Assembly (NCBI RefSeq): GCF_901933205.1
Contig: NC_044584.1
Location: forward strand, 11,821,001 to 11,885,000
Direction of reading: 5' to 3'
DNA length: 64,000 nt
Source: Camarhynchus parvulus
Lineage: Eukaryota; Chordata; Aves; Passeriformes; Thraupidae
Shown here: positions 13,868 to 35,927 of the stretch, one piece after another
Layout: each line of letters begins with the position of its first letter
Numbering within the stretch: position 1 is the stretch's first letter
Program-made: the position numbers and the translations under genes
Notes under the pieces: generated by a model
The model's database searches: none
Seen by the model: the letters and a program-made list of their open reading frames with translations, nothing else
Told to the model about the DNA's origin: nothing

Positions 13868-16800
13868 TCTTTTTTATCAAAGCTGAGATCTCAGGACATC
13901 AATGGTTTTTAGCCTTGCTGTGCAGAAGGAGCCCAGTTTGTTCAAAGGTTTGTTGCAAAGCAATTGTGTCAAGCTTTTGCAAAGTTTCAGCATCTTCTCT
14001 ACCCTCTCTCTCTCCCCTAGGTCAGGTTTACACTATCCCTGTTCCGATTCACTGACTTCACTACTGTGCTCACTACAATCGTGGCTAAGAGTGATGGAGG
14101 CCTCATTAGGAAGGCAATTAGTGCTGCAGGAGATGGAGGGAAGGTGAATGCACATCAGGTGGTACTTTTGAAGGTGCTGCAGGATCACTGTCAATACACC
14201 ATTAAACAACTGTACAGGCATTGTGCACTGAAGCCAGTACCCAGGAAAGTCAATTTGTAACACACGAATGCACATTCCTGTATCTCTAGGCTTAGCAATA
14301 ATGAAGGTGTAACAACAGAGATACAGAGGGACTTTCTTGTATAACACTTGCTATCATGAAGGAATTGTCAAAATGCTTGCTGAGAGCACAAAAAAAATGA
14401 AGACATAATTTTAATTCTAAAAAAAACCCACTTGAATATCAGAAAATGAAAATGCAAATATTACTACTCAATGTCCAAATGTCATCAAAGAAGGAATTGG
14501 ACAAATGTGAAAATAAACTGTCATTTGAGCTATTTCGTTTAGCCTTGGGGTTTAACATTACCATATAAACAGGTTTGCATAATGCTGAGCCTGACTTTGG
14601 ACATAACTCATTAAATCACATATGTAGATGTTCTGCATTTTGCCACATTCCCTTTCTGTGTAATACAGATTGATCACAGGAGTGTTACATGGCTGTCATG
14701 CAGAATGGGCAGGGAATTTAAACAAGCAAAGCATTACACACAGAGGATAAATATGCATATGGAAATAGAAACCCCTCCCATTGAAAGGAATTTTGATCAA
14801 AGCAGGCTTCCAGCTGGGATCCTGTTCAGCAAGGACTGGCCAGTGACTGGAAAAGAACACCTGCACATTCAGGTGAAGATGCATAACTCTTGTGTTTTGT
14901 ACCAGCTGTGGGTCCCTGCTCTGAATTCTCCTTTCCACCAAATGTAACATCTGTGAAGTTGTTCTCTTCTGACCACTGACAATATTCTTTCCAGGCTCCC
15001 AGTGCTGCCATTTCAAACCAGAGAAGCCACTAAGCAGGACTAAGTTTGGCTTAACAGCATCACCTTGGAGCCAGCTCTGATCCCTGATGCAGAGTCTGGC
15101 TTTATGTGTTTTTTATTCACAGCTACTGGACTTTGGAACTCAGACATTTAGTTTCATATATATCTTTTGGATCCATGGCTGCATGAGAACAGCTATAGTA
15201 GAGGTGGCTGTTTAGGTCCAAAACTTGCCACTGCCCCTAGAAGATGTTCCAAACATGGCAGCTTATCTTTTGATGACCTCAAACAGACAGCATTTACCCC
15301 TAGAATACTGTCATACCCTTTATTTATGCTGGACTTGACTCTGAAATCCTCTTTCAGCACTAGCACTCTGGAAGTTATGCCTGAGAAAGGACTGCAGGAT
15401 CAACCCCTTCAGCTCCACATCCTATATTTTAACAGCAGCACTGAAATTGCCAGCTTGCTACAAAACTTCACTGTTTAAATGCTTCTTGCCTTTCAGAAAA
15501 TAATCTCATATAAATTTCCTTTGAGATATTTTAAACCTAGCATATAATGCAAATGGATATATCAGCAACCATCTGTTTTCTTTCCCTTTTTTTGTACTAA
15601 AACAAAATAATTTGCACCTTATTTTTCAAATGATGAAAGTGGCAGCTTTTTCCTAACAGCAGAAGATGTGATTGTTGTCACCTTCTTCTTGGTCTAGTTA
15701 ATGAAAACTTACAAAAAAAGCACTTAAAAACATTCCTGCTTAAGAATAAAAACATCAGATTTAAAAACGAAGTTATCTGCATGCGTGTGCGTGGGTGCAC
15801 CCCTACACATGTGCTTATGTGCAAGACAGACTGAAGATTTTGTGGCTACCTCAGGAGTCTTACTGAGAACAAGCACTGCCTGGGCTTGTTAATGGATTTT
15901 ATTGTGTGCCTTAAATGTGACCTTCTTCATTTAATCTGCAGGGCTTGGACCGTGCAGTCACCATTGCATCAGTGTGAATAAAGCCCTGGATTTCACAGTG
16001 AGGATTGGAGGTCCCCAGAAAATATGAACTTCACACAGGAATGTTACATTAAAAACAAGCACTGTTAAAAACCCCTACTGAATAAGTAATAACACTGTGA
16101 TTCTATTACATAAACCTGTTGGCAACCCTGGTTTCACACACGCTTGCCTCTAGAGCTGGTTGAAAAGCTGGAACATTATCTTGACTGGAATATTCCAATC
16201 AGCTCTCGTTGCTACAAACTTTCCTAAAGCTACTGCTCGTGACTGACAAAATCAAGACAAAAAAAGAAAGGGAGGTGTGAGGGGAGGAAGGCCTTTTCTT
16301 AATAAAGGCAGCTTCAGTTAGTAAAATAACATAATCTTCAAGCTGCAAAAGCAGCACCTACTAATTAGTCATTGACTAAAACATAAATAATAAATACCTA
16401 AATTGTTCCTTCTATGCATCCATTTTTGTGCCAGATAAACATTTCAATGCTCTGCCTTAATGCCAGCACAGCTGACACCACAATTTCAAGTCCAAAGCAA
16501 ACTGAAGTAGCTTTAAACCAATATGACAGAGATACTCCAAGCCAAGGGGATCTGAGTGTTACAGTCCTACTGCAAGTGTTGTTTAAAAGGGAATTCAACC
16601 TTCCTGTGAGACATGATTATGGAATGATTTAAGGCTCTGTTTCCCTCCTGATGTGGACACTTCACTCTCAGCAGAAAGTTATCCATGCACACAGAAGGGT
16701 GAACAGATACCTTCCTTTATTACAGCAACAGGGCTTCTTTCCTAATTAACCCAATGGCTTTTGATGGTCTTTTTTGGTTCTGTTGCTAACTAGAGATTAA

Positions 16801-17833
16801 CACAGCAACAGCAACAAAGTGCATGTTTTTGCTAATGTAAAATACATTAGTTGAAGATGAATTTGTATTTTAAAAAGTTCTTGGAATGTAAATTAATTTT
16901 TTCCTTCCTGTAGAAAATGCAGGTTGAAATGATGCAAAAACATGACTATTTAAAACAGGATGCAGCCTGCTAGGAATTCTGAAGACAGGCAAGGGTAGAT
17001 TGTTGACTGAATAAAGTAAAAGCTTGGAGAAACATGGCATTGTTCTCCTTCCCCTGGCTTTGGGCAGTGATCCACATCCTGCACAGCCTTCCAGGTGCCC
17101 TGGCAAAGCCTGGAAGGATCCTTCTTTAGGAACTGATGGAGATTTGAGACCAAGGAAGGGAATTAGTGTTAAGACTTACTAGCCACTACTCAAATTAGGG
17201 AAGAAACCTGTTGTTGCTGATTTAGGTCCCAGTTTTACTATTTTACTGGTTTACAACTCCACTGCCTGAGAAAAAACTCAGCTCAGCTCATGAGCAAAGG
17301 GTGTGAGCAGACACATCACAATCCACCCCAGCCTACACATACACACCTGCTCTACTGGCAGCTTGTGAAAATACTCAGGTAATGGTTGCTTCCAAAAATG
17401 CCTGCAGATTTGAAAGGGCTGAAATTCAAAAAACTTCTTTGCTCTTTAATAAATACTCTTAGTACACTGACCCTGAACCCGACTGCATGAGACATAAAAG
17501 ACTACTATAGCAAAACACTGGTTTCATTTAGAGTTTATCATTAAATTTGTCTGAAAAAAATCTCTGAAAGGAATCTGAAAGTTTCTGCTTTTGCTCGTTC
17601 TCTCTAACTAGGATAACAGACATCAGCTGTGTCCAGAATTACTTTGTGTTATTAAAAACCCAAGTGAGGCTGTACCATAATTACTTCACATTCTCTGAGG
17701 TCATGTGGCCATACCGGCTTTAGCCTGCAGGAACCAACCTCCCCAGAAAGTGTAAGTAGAAGGGAATTTTGATGTGATTTATTCATTATAGCAAAATAAT
17801 GAAAGCCTATGAAACAGCAGAGGCACAAACAAA

Positions 17834-17839
17834 TTTATT
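17834..17839 (-). promoter_or_regulatory. Candidate proximal poly(A) signal AATAAA
   Basis: A minus-strand AATAAA lies about 360 nt after the stop codon, and a second at 17778-17783 lies 50 nt further on. Use of this pair would give a short-UTR isoform lacking more than 7 kb of regulatory sequence. Motif evidence only. Confidence 0.25.
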
Positions 17840-18196
17840 TTTAAAAAAACCCCTTTAGCAGCTGCTCCTTCACTGCCCTCCCCATGGCTTGGTGCTGTTT
17901 CCAAGCCCACAGGCTGGTGGGTGCAGTGGCACCTGGAATGGGACAGCACAGGCTGTGGGATGAGGCCACGCTCCCAACAGAGCTGATGGAGAGGGCAGTG
18001 CCAAAGGCCTTGTCAGAACTTCAGAACTTTTTTTTTTGTTTGTTTTGGTTTTGTTTTTTTAAAATGAATTCTATTACAATAAGTAACAAAAAAATGTAAC
18101 TTCCCCTTAGGTTTCTGAAACCTGGTGTGAGATTCACAGAGAAGCAAGGTTCAATTCCCTTTTAAAAACCTACGCCGGGGCGGAGCGCGCCGGACG

Positions 18197-18519
18197 CTAC
18201 CTCAGGCGGCCGTCGGGTTTGACGGGGCCCAGCTCGGACTTGGGGTCGGGGCTGAGGGAGCTCCAGGCGGTCTGGGCACAGCCCTGCAGCACGGGGCAGG
18301 CCGAGGGCCCCACGCTGCACACGTCCACGGCCGACCAGACGCCGCTGACCAGCGAGTCCACCCAGGCGTCCAGGCGGGCGCCCACGAGCCCCGCGTTGCG
18401 CTGGGCCTGGTCGGCGCGGGCGGCGCTCACCGGGATGTTCAGCACCGGGTTCAGGCCCTGGAAGCTCTGCTCCATGTACGCGTTCTTTGGAGGCCCGCTG
18501 TGCAGCTTGATGGCTTCCT
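18197..18519 (-). CDS. XYLT1: XYLT1 exon 12, last coding exon with stop (323 bp), residues about 853-959
   Basis: The exon encodes [20 protein letters not shown], then [20 protein letters not shown] and [20 protein letters not shown], and ends [19 protein letters not shown], followed by TAG at 18197-18199. The tail is the typical XYLT1 C terminus, and its exact length brings the numbering to 959. The acceptor is TTTGCTCCTTTTCAG just above 18519. The coding sequence and the first bases after the stop are very GC- and CpG-rich, unlike the AT-rich surroundings. The middle part ([20 protein letters not shown]) looks more diverged from mammals than any other exon here, which fits a weakly constrained, GC-biased region. 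Confidence 0.96.
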
Positions 18520-26409
<7,890 letters not shown>

Positions 26410-27615
26410 TCATCTCTGTAAGCACCTGAGACCTTTATGGCAAATAAGGGCTCTCAAGAGACACAAATCATATTTCTCTAATCACATGAATTATACATAC
26501 ATATAACAGCAACATGACCTAAGATCCTAATGCATACACAAATTATGAGGCAAGAAAGAAGGCTTGCTTTCTTGCTCCCTTTCTGATTGATAAAAAGGTT
26601 TTCTTTATCTTAGAGTGACACACAAGGTGATAGCAGCTCTCTCTTCCCACCACAGAAGCAGCCAACAAGGGGCCAAGCCAGTGGCTGGACACAGCCTATG
26701 CACAGAAAAAAAAAAGGGAACCAACATCTCCTGGGTCATGAAAATGTATTACACACTTGAGAGATGGAGACATGAACCCTGCAGCAGAGACCTGCCCAGC
26801 TGCTGCTAAGACCAGGGAAGACACTTCAGCTGCTGACTTCAGGACAAGTCACATCGGGTCCTTTACTACAATCCACCCATGAGATGCTGTCTCCTTGTAC
26901 TCCCTTCCTGCCCCATGTGGGAATTTATTTCTTGGAAACTCTTATTGTCATAATAGTGATATTGTTTTTCATTTATTCACTAACAGCAAACCAGCTGATT
27001 CACAATCTAGTGTAAATACTTAATTCATGTTCCAGTGCTCTTTATATGAATTTCAATGGGTCACCCATAACCTGGGGGATGACACAAACTTCCAAGCTGT
27101 TGCCACTAACACTTGTGCACTACTGACACCAGCACCTCTGCCCAGCCAGCATGGAAATGGAGCCACTGCCTGTCTTAGGCCACTGGGAAGACTTCAGTAT
27201 CCCAGCACTAAAGGCAGCAGGTGTTTATGAGGCTGAGCACTATGGAACATTTCCATCCATTCTCCTGTGACCACAGGACTGAGGGCTGCACTTCTGCTTT
27301 TGGAGGCAGTTCTGGTATGAAACCCCTCAAAGTCCTTCTGGTTTTCTTTTGCTCTACTCTCCAACCAGTGCAGATGACCAAAGAGTTGATTTCTTCCCTG
27401 TATGGAAAGTCTCTGTGGGTGACCTCTGGAGACCCACTCTCAAAATATATGTGGATATTGCAGATTTTTCCCACACAGAGCTGTCCTTGTCCCTGAGCTT
27501 CACCTTACAAGGGCATGGTCAGAACCTGTTTTCCTGAAAGCATAAGAGATAATTGTAGCTCATTTGTTTCAGAGATTTTTCTTCTAGATTTCATTTCACT
27601 TCATGAGAAGTGAAA

Positions 27616-27645
27616 GTGATTCCAATATAAGTGATTCCAATATAA
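27616..27645. repeat. 15-bp perfect tandem duplication
   Basis: GTGATTCCAATATAA occurs twice in direct succession (27616-27630 and 27631-27645) in intron 10. It has no evident function. Confidence 0.9.
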
Positions 27646-30589
27646 TGCCTAAATCCCCCCAGATCCCCAAAATATAATGATTCCCTGATGCCTATTACCT
27701 GTACTGGAAACTGTCCAGTCTCCAGTCTCTTCTAAATAAATCCCTGTGGTTGGTAGACAAATTACAGGAGGACTGCAAGCAAAATGCTACAAGGTCAGTA
27801 AAATAAAACCCTACCATCCTAACTCCATCTGTCATCACACAAATTCCTCCTACTGGGCTATGACACTGCAGAGTATGAGACAAAATGAGTCTTCCACTCC
27901 TCTGCAATCAACACAGCATTTGTGGTATTTCAGAGGTATTTCAGAGGTATTTCACCCAGCACACCAGCTAATCAAACCAGACAGCATAGCCCAGATATCA
28001 GACCCAAGCACTGAATGCCTCGAGGAGCTGTCAGTGTGTGCTCTCCTGACAAGACTGACTGAATATGTATGGAAATAAGCTGAGAAAGAAAATTTCCTGA
28101 CCAGGCCTTATTATCTACTCTACCAACCTTCACTGAGCTGCAGCCATATCACACCTACCAGTGCTCAAGGGACCTAGAAAAAATAAAGTCACAACATGTG
28201 AAACAAGCCTACACCCTCCTGGGCAAAGAAAATCTGTAAGGAAGCTCTTTCCACCACATTCAATATTTCTTACTGAAGAAGTCATTGCAGAAAGATTACT
28301 TCATCCTCAAAAATTAAACATTCACTCCTGACATCCAACTATTTCCCCTCTAGTTTCTCATCCCTGAGAAAATAAATCAGAAAGTTACAGTCCCCTTGCT
28401 CCAACCTCCAGGTGACACTGCTCCATGCCAGGCTGCACAAAAGATGAGATGTGCTCACACGCACAAAGGTTTATCAGAATGCTCTGTTGAAGAGCTAAGG
28501 CTGCTTTTGGGGGAAAATTGTAACACAATTGTTGTCTGGTTGTTGAGTTTCATGCAGGCATGGCACTGGGCTCCCTAAAGCAACCCAGACGTCCCAGCCA
28601 AAGGGCAGGGCAAGAGGGGAGGGAAGGACAGGTGCCCCAGAGCCCTGTGTGCCCCAGGGCTCACAGCCAGGCTCCACAGGCACCTCAGGAGGGAAAGCAG
28701 GGAGCTCTACACTCTGCTCATGGCATCTGCCCTTTATGGCCCATTTCCAGCTGGGGACATGCCTTCCCATGCTGCACAGCTTGCAGTACCAGCTGCTTTT
28801 AGAAGCACAATATTTTATAGGGAATTTTACTTAAAGCACTGGTTAGAGGTTTATAACGCCTTGAACTTTACACAGCTGAGTTCCCAGCACTGAGATGTCC
28901 AGTTTTAGAGGGCAAGAGATACTACAGCCCTAGAATAAGTTTCACAGCTCTTTAAAACATTGTGAGTAGGCTTTCACTTTCAAATAGAATACACCAAGTA
29001 CGGATGGAATCAAGCAGTAATGAATATCTGATAAATTATGAAGGGATGTAGCACAGAAACTGACATTTTCCACATCATTATTTTAATCACCTTTATTTTG
29101 GGCCTCAAGAGCAAGCACTGTGCACAGGGTATGCTTGGAAAGCTGGAATCTCTCATTGGCTCAAAATTGCTATTTCTATCTCTGTTCGAACCCAGATAAA
29201 ATTTTCTCAAGATAAATTATACCCTGATTATGGGTTTGTGTCTCATTGCTCACCACAAACAGGACCATTAGGTTCACACAATGCACACTAATTGCCTGCC
29301 ACCTAGTTTATTTTATTCTCTGTGATGAATCACAACTCTTAACAAGACCAGAAACAGCATTTAACTGATAGAGGGTGAGCTGAGACTTTTAGTTCTGTGC
29401 AGCAAATCCATCCCTGCCCTGCACAGAGAAGCTGCCTGAACCCAGGCTGGCAGGACACATAGTGTGTGCATTGTGCACGAGCCAGTTTCAGGAGGTGTGG
29501 GAGTTCCATGCTTGGAAATCATCTTTTGGATTTCCTGTGAGTTTATTTTCTTTGACTCAGCCTGCAGGAGCCATGTGCCATGGACATGCTGCCATGAACT
29601 GCCCCCAGGTGTGGGGCAGCCCAGCTGGCTGATGCCTTCCCACTTGTCTTTCCAGAGCGTGGGGTGAAATCTGCTCATTGGGAAGTGAAGTCTGAGAGCA
29701 GCAAAGGGAAGCTGAGGCCCTGGAGAGATCCCATCAGCTCTGCTGCAATCTCACTTCTGCACCAGGGTCACAAATACACTTGGGAGCACATTCAGTGCAG
29801 AATATTTGTGTGCTCTTCCTGCTGGCCTCAGTGCTGCGAGCTGGGACAGAGGAGAAAGTTCCCAGCTAAAATAGCCCCATTCAGTTTAAAATTCCTGCCA
29901 GATCATGGGGTGAATGTTGTTGAAGAACAAGCAGTTCTATGTCCCAAGAAGCATAAATCTTAATTTTATTTCCTGTGAACACTGATGCTTCCATCTTAGC
30001 TAAACTGCTAAGTTTGTTTTCCACATGCTGGACCTTGACAAAGCAGTGGCATTTTAATAAGCAGTAGCAGATCAGAGCTTTCCAGTCACACTGAGGCTGA
30101 AGAAGTTAATGCTGGATTTATAGCAGGGTAACTGAGACAATTATTTGGCTCAGAGGCAGAGATCCCTGCAGGCCAAGGGAGGGCAGAAAGTAAAAAAAAA
30201 ATTAAAAAATTAAATTATTTACTTTGTATGTCCTGGTCTTTTAAAATATGAATCTATGAAATGAGAGGACAATTAAAGAGGTTAGGCGAGGAAAATAAAA
30301 TGAAAACAAGTAAGCAGCCACCAAAACACTTTTTGTTGAGTTTCAAACAGAAGAAAATGTTTCCTCATGCTCAAAAAAGCTCAGTAGTGATTAAATCCTT
30401 AAAAGTACTAAATAAGCAGAAGAAATACTCCTACAAATCACAAGAATTGGAGCTTGTATGAACATTTATCACTGCATGAAATGGCAGGCTACCATCCGAC
30501 ACATTGATAAATGAAACACACTTTCCATCCATCTCTTTAATGGCACATTAGTGTCATGGATTTGCCATGCACACCAAAACACTGAATCC

Positions 30590-30735
30590 CACCTAGGCAT
30601 TTCTTAATTGCCCAAGAAGACGACAATTTATGGACTTAGCCATAATGACTGGAACACATTTCTTCAATCAATTTTATGCCTTAATTGAAATTTGCGGCTT
30701 AACAAGAAAAATCATGAAATTAACTGCTCAGACAA
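30590..30735. other. Candidate conserved element in intron 10
   Basis: Unique AT-rich sequence holds repeated TAATTG/CAATTA cores (CTTAATTGCC, TTAATTGAAATTTGCGGC) and retained CpGs (AAGACGACAA, TTTGCGGC). Such CpG retention in AT-rich avian intron DNA can mark constraint. The call comes from composition alone. Confidence 0.25.
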
Positions 30736-31317
30736 TTGTATCTTTAAAACAGAACACAGATGTCAGGTCCTATTAGTGGTCAACTTTCCTGATATATTTT
30801 AGGTAGATTTTTTTATACTCTATTACAGACACTGGGACAAATTTCTAGAAAAATAACAGGATTTGTGGGAAATCTCAGCCACTGCTGTGATAATTTTCTC
30901 TTTTGTGTTACAACATCAATATTCTCCTCACATGTGGTATCAGTACCTGACTACCACTATTTTTGAGAGGTTTTTCCAGTGTACTCTTGAGAGACACAGT
31001 TATACATGTCACCATTTACATCTGGAATTGCAGAAAAATGGAATTTTCCCCAGCAGCCTTACACAGCACTCACAACAAACATGGTGGCAAAACTCTTAAT
31101 TCACTTTTAAATTACTGAGCCCCTTTGACAACAACAAAAGCTTTCCATTTGTTTTTAAAACAGAAGGGAGTGAGGACACTCACTCAATGTAAGAAATGAG
31201 TGTTGACCACAGACCTGAACTGCCAATCCCTTCTATGATGGGGATGTACACTATGCTAGAAAGCCACTGTCACCTCAAATTTCCATGGAAATACAGTTTC
31301 CAAAGGCTGCTGATTTA

Positions 31318-34880
<3,563 letters not shown>

Positions 34881-35143
34881 CTGCAGCTGTTGTCCCCAGC
34901 AGCGTGGAAGGAGCTCTCGGCCCTGCGCAGGCCCAGGCGGGAGAAGGAGTGGAACATGGTGAGGGCCACGTCGCTGAGGGCGCCCGGCCCGTCGGGCTCC
35001 TCGTACACGTTCTCCCAGTAGGAGCGCAGCCCCGGCGTGCCCGGGGGGTAATTCCCGTACAGGAAATAGTCCAGCTGGCCAATGACCTCCTGGTTCACCA
35101 CCGCCTCAAACTTGCGGGCAAAGAAAGTTGGCCTGGCGGTCTG
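34881..35143 (-). CDS. XYLT1: XYLT1 exon 9 (263 bp), start of C-terminal domain, residues about 589-676
   Basis: The exon encodes [20 protein letters not shown], then [20 protein letters not shown] and [12 protein letters not shown], ending AGDNSC-R. ARK contains R598 (codon 35114-35116) and K599. I recall this basic pair as contacting the UDP diphosphate, and R598 as a human disease site; both are retained. The exon opens the xylosyltransferase C-terminal domain. The acceptor is CCTGTCCCAACAG, followed by an exonic CAG, so the NAGNAG-like context could allow a one-codon choice. CAG at 35141-35143 is taken as exonic because it gives FQ-QTARP. The donor is GTCAGT at 34875-34880, with C at +3. 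The exon ends in AG, completed by the A of exon 10 (Arg676). It is GC- and CpG-rich compared with its introns. Confidence 0.95.
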
Positions 35144-35194
35144 CTGTTGGGACAGGACGGGAAAAGTCACTTGTGGCAGCAGCTCTCTGGCCAT

Positions 35195-35256
35195 AGAGAG
35201 AAACACAACTTTCACAAAGGCTGTGAGAGAGAAACACAACTTTCACAAAGGCAGTG
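35195..35256. repeat. 31-bp tandem duplication, 52 bp upstream of the exon 9 acceptor
   Basis: The shared core is AGAGAGAAACACAACTTTC followed by ACAAAGGC, present at 35195 and again at 35226. The two copies differ by one base (GCTGTG versus GCAGTG). On the transcribed strand the junction reads TTGTGTTTCTCTCTCACAG, a polypyrimidine tract followed by CAG at 35223-35221, which looks like a complete splice acceptor. Confidence 0.92.
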
Positions 35257-35314
35257 AGAAGATCAGAGAAAAGAATGAGAAACAATTCTCATCTTAACTC
35301 GCTGCACCTGGTAT

Positions 35315-35709
35315 TGTGAATGTAGCCATGATATTTTCTGAAAAATCCTTTCCTTGGGATTTTTTCTCCTGAGAAGCTGAGGCGCCTCAGAAACAAAATG
35401 TAAACAATGATTGTCTGCTGCTGTGGAATGCAACAGGTGGATCTGTGATTGGTGTCATGTGTTTGTTTGTTTCTAATTAATGGCTAATCACAGTCTGGCT
35501 GTTTCAGACTTGCTGGTCAGTCACAGGATTTTGTTATCATTTCATTCCTTTCCTTTCTTTGCTAGCCTTCTGATGAAATCCTTTCTTCTATTCTTTTTGT
35601 ATAGTTTTAATATACTATATATCATAAAATAATAACTTAAGCCTTCTGAAACATGGAGTCAGATCCTCATCTCTTGCCCCGTCCTGGGACCCTTGTGAAC
35701 ACCACCACA
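35315..35709 (+). mobile_element. LTR-like sequence (probable passerine endogenous retrovirus solo LTR), antisense to XYLT1
   Basis: The stretch beginning TGTGAATGTAGCCATGATAT, passing through GAGAAGCTGAGGCGCCTCAG and ending near CACCACCACA resembles an LTR family I know as abundant in songbird genomes. It has TG...CA ends, an AT-rich TATA/ATAAAATAATAA region and then GCCTTCTGAAACATGGAGTC. There is no internal retroviral coding sequence, so it is a solo LTR or fragment. No clean target-site duplication is visible, so the exact ends are approximate. I cannot name the family with certainty. Confidence 0.6.
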
Positions 35710-35716
35710 GTGAACT

Positions 35717-35927
35717 TGTGGAATGTGCTATGGAGATTTGTTTACCAAAGGGTGGTTTCTTAATCAGCCAATGGAGATGGTGTTTGGACTGGAGGACCAA
35801 TTAGGTCCAGCTGTATTGTAACTGTCTGTAAGAACAATGGGTTTCTTAATAAAGAGATTATTAATCAACCTTCTGTGAATCATGGAGTCTATGCTAATTA
35901 TTGCCCAGCCAGGGGCCTGTTGCAACA
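35717..35927 (+). mobile_element. Second LTR-like sequence (about 211 bp), adjacent and same orientation
   Basis: The sequence starts TGTGGAATGTGC and ends TTGCAACA, with an AATAAA signal at 35848-35853 in TTCTTAATAAAGAG. It continues ACCTTCTGTGAATCATGGAGTC, which parallels the CCTTCTG...CATGGAGTC block of the neighbouring element. That fits an R/U5-like region of a related LTR. No coding sequence lies between the two. Target duplications are not evident. The two could be independent solo LTRs, nested insertions or one rearranged element. Confidence 0.45.

Larger units (their letters stand above)
10580..18196 (-). other. XYLT1: Probable XYLT1 3' untranslated region (about 7.6 kb)
   Basis: The stretch downstream of the stop codon has no splice-bounded coding exon and no recognisable interspersed repeat. 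XYLT1 mRNAs are known to have very long 3' UTRs, and a UTR reaching about 10.58 kb fits that. The last 2 kb is AT-rich and the composition changes below about 10560. Minus-strand AATAAA hexamers occur at 17834-17839, 17778-17783, 12467-12472, 12007-12012 and 10598-10603, so shorter isoforms are possible. A 111-residue open frame at 11851-12186 and a 194-residue one at 10153-10737 have no family resemblance and are treated as chance. A T-rich run on the plus strand at about 18027-18058 gives an A-rich tract soon after the stop. Confidence 0.5.

Noticed and set aside
35144..35239. Extension of exon 9 upstream to an in-frame Met at 35239
   Set aside because: The frame stays open but passes through the splice acceptor and polypyrimidine tract. 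Exons 8 and 9 join in phase at 35143 and match the known protein there.
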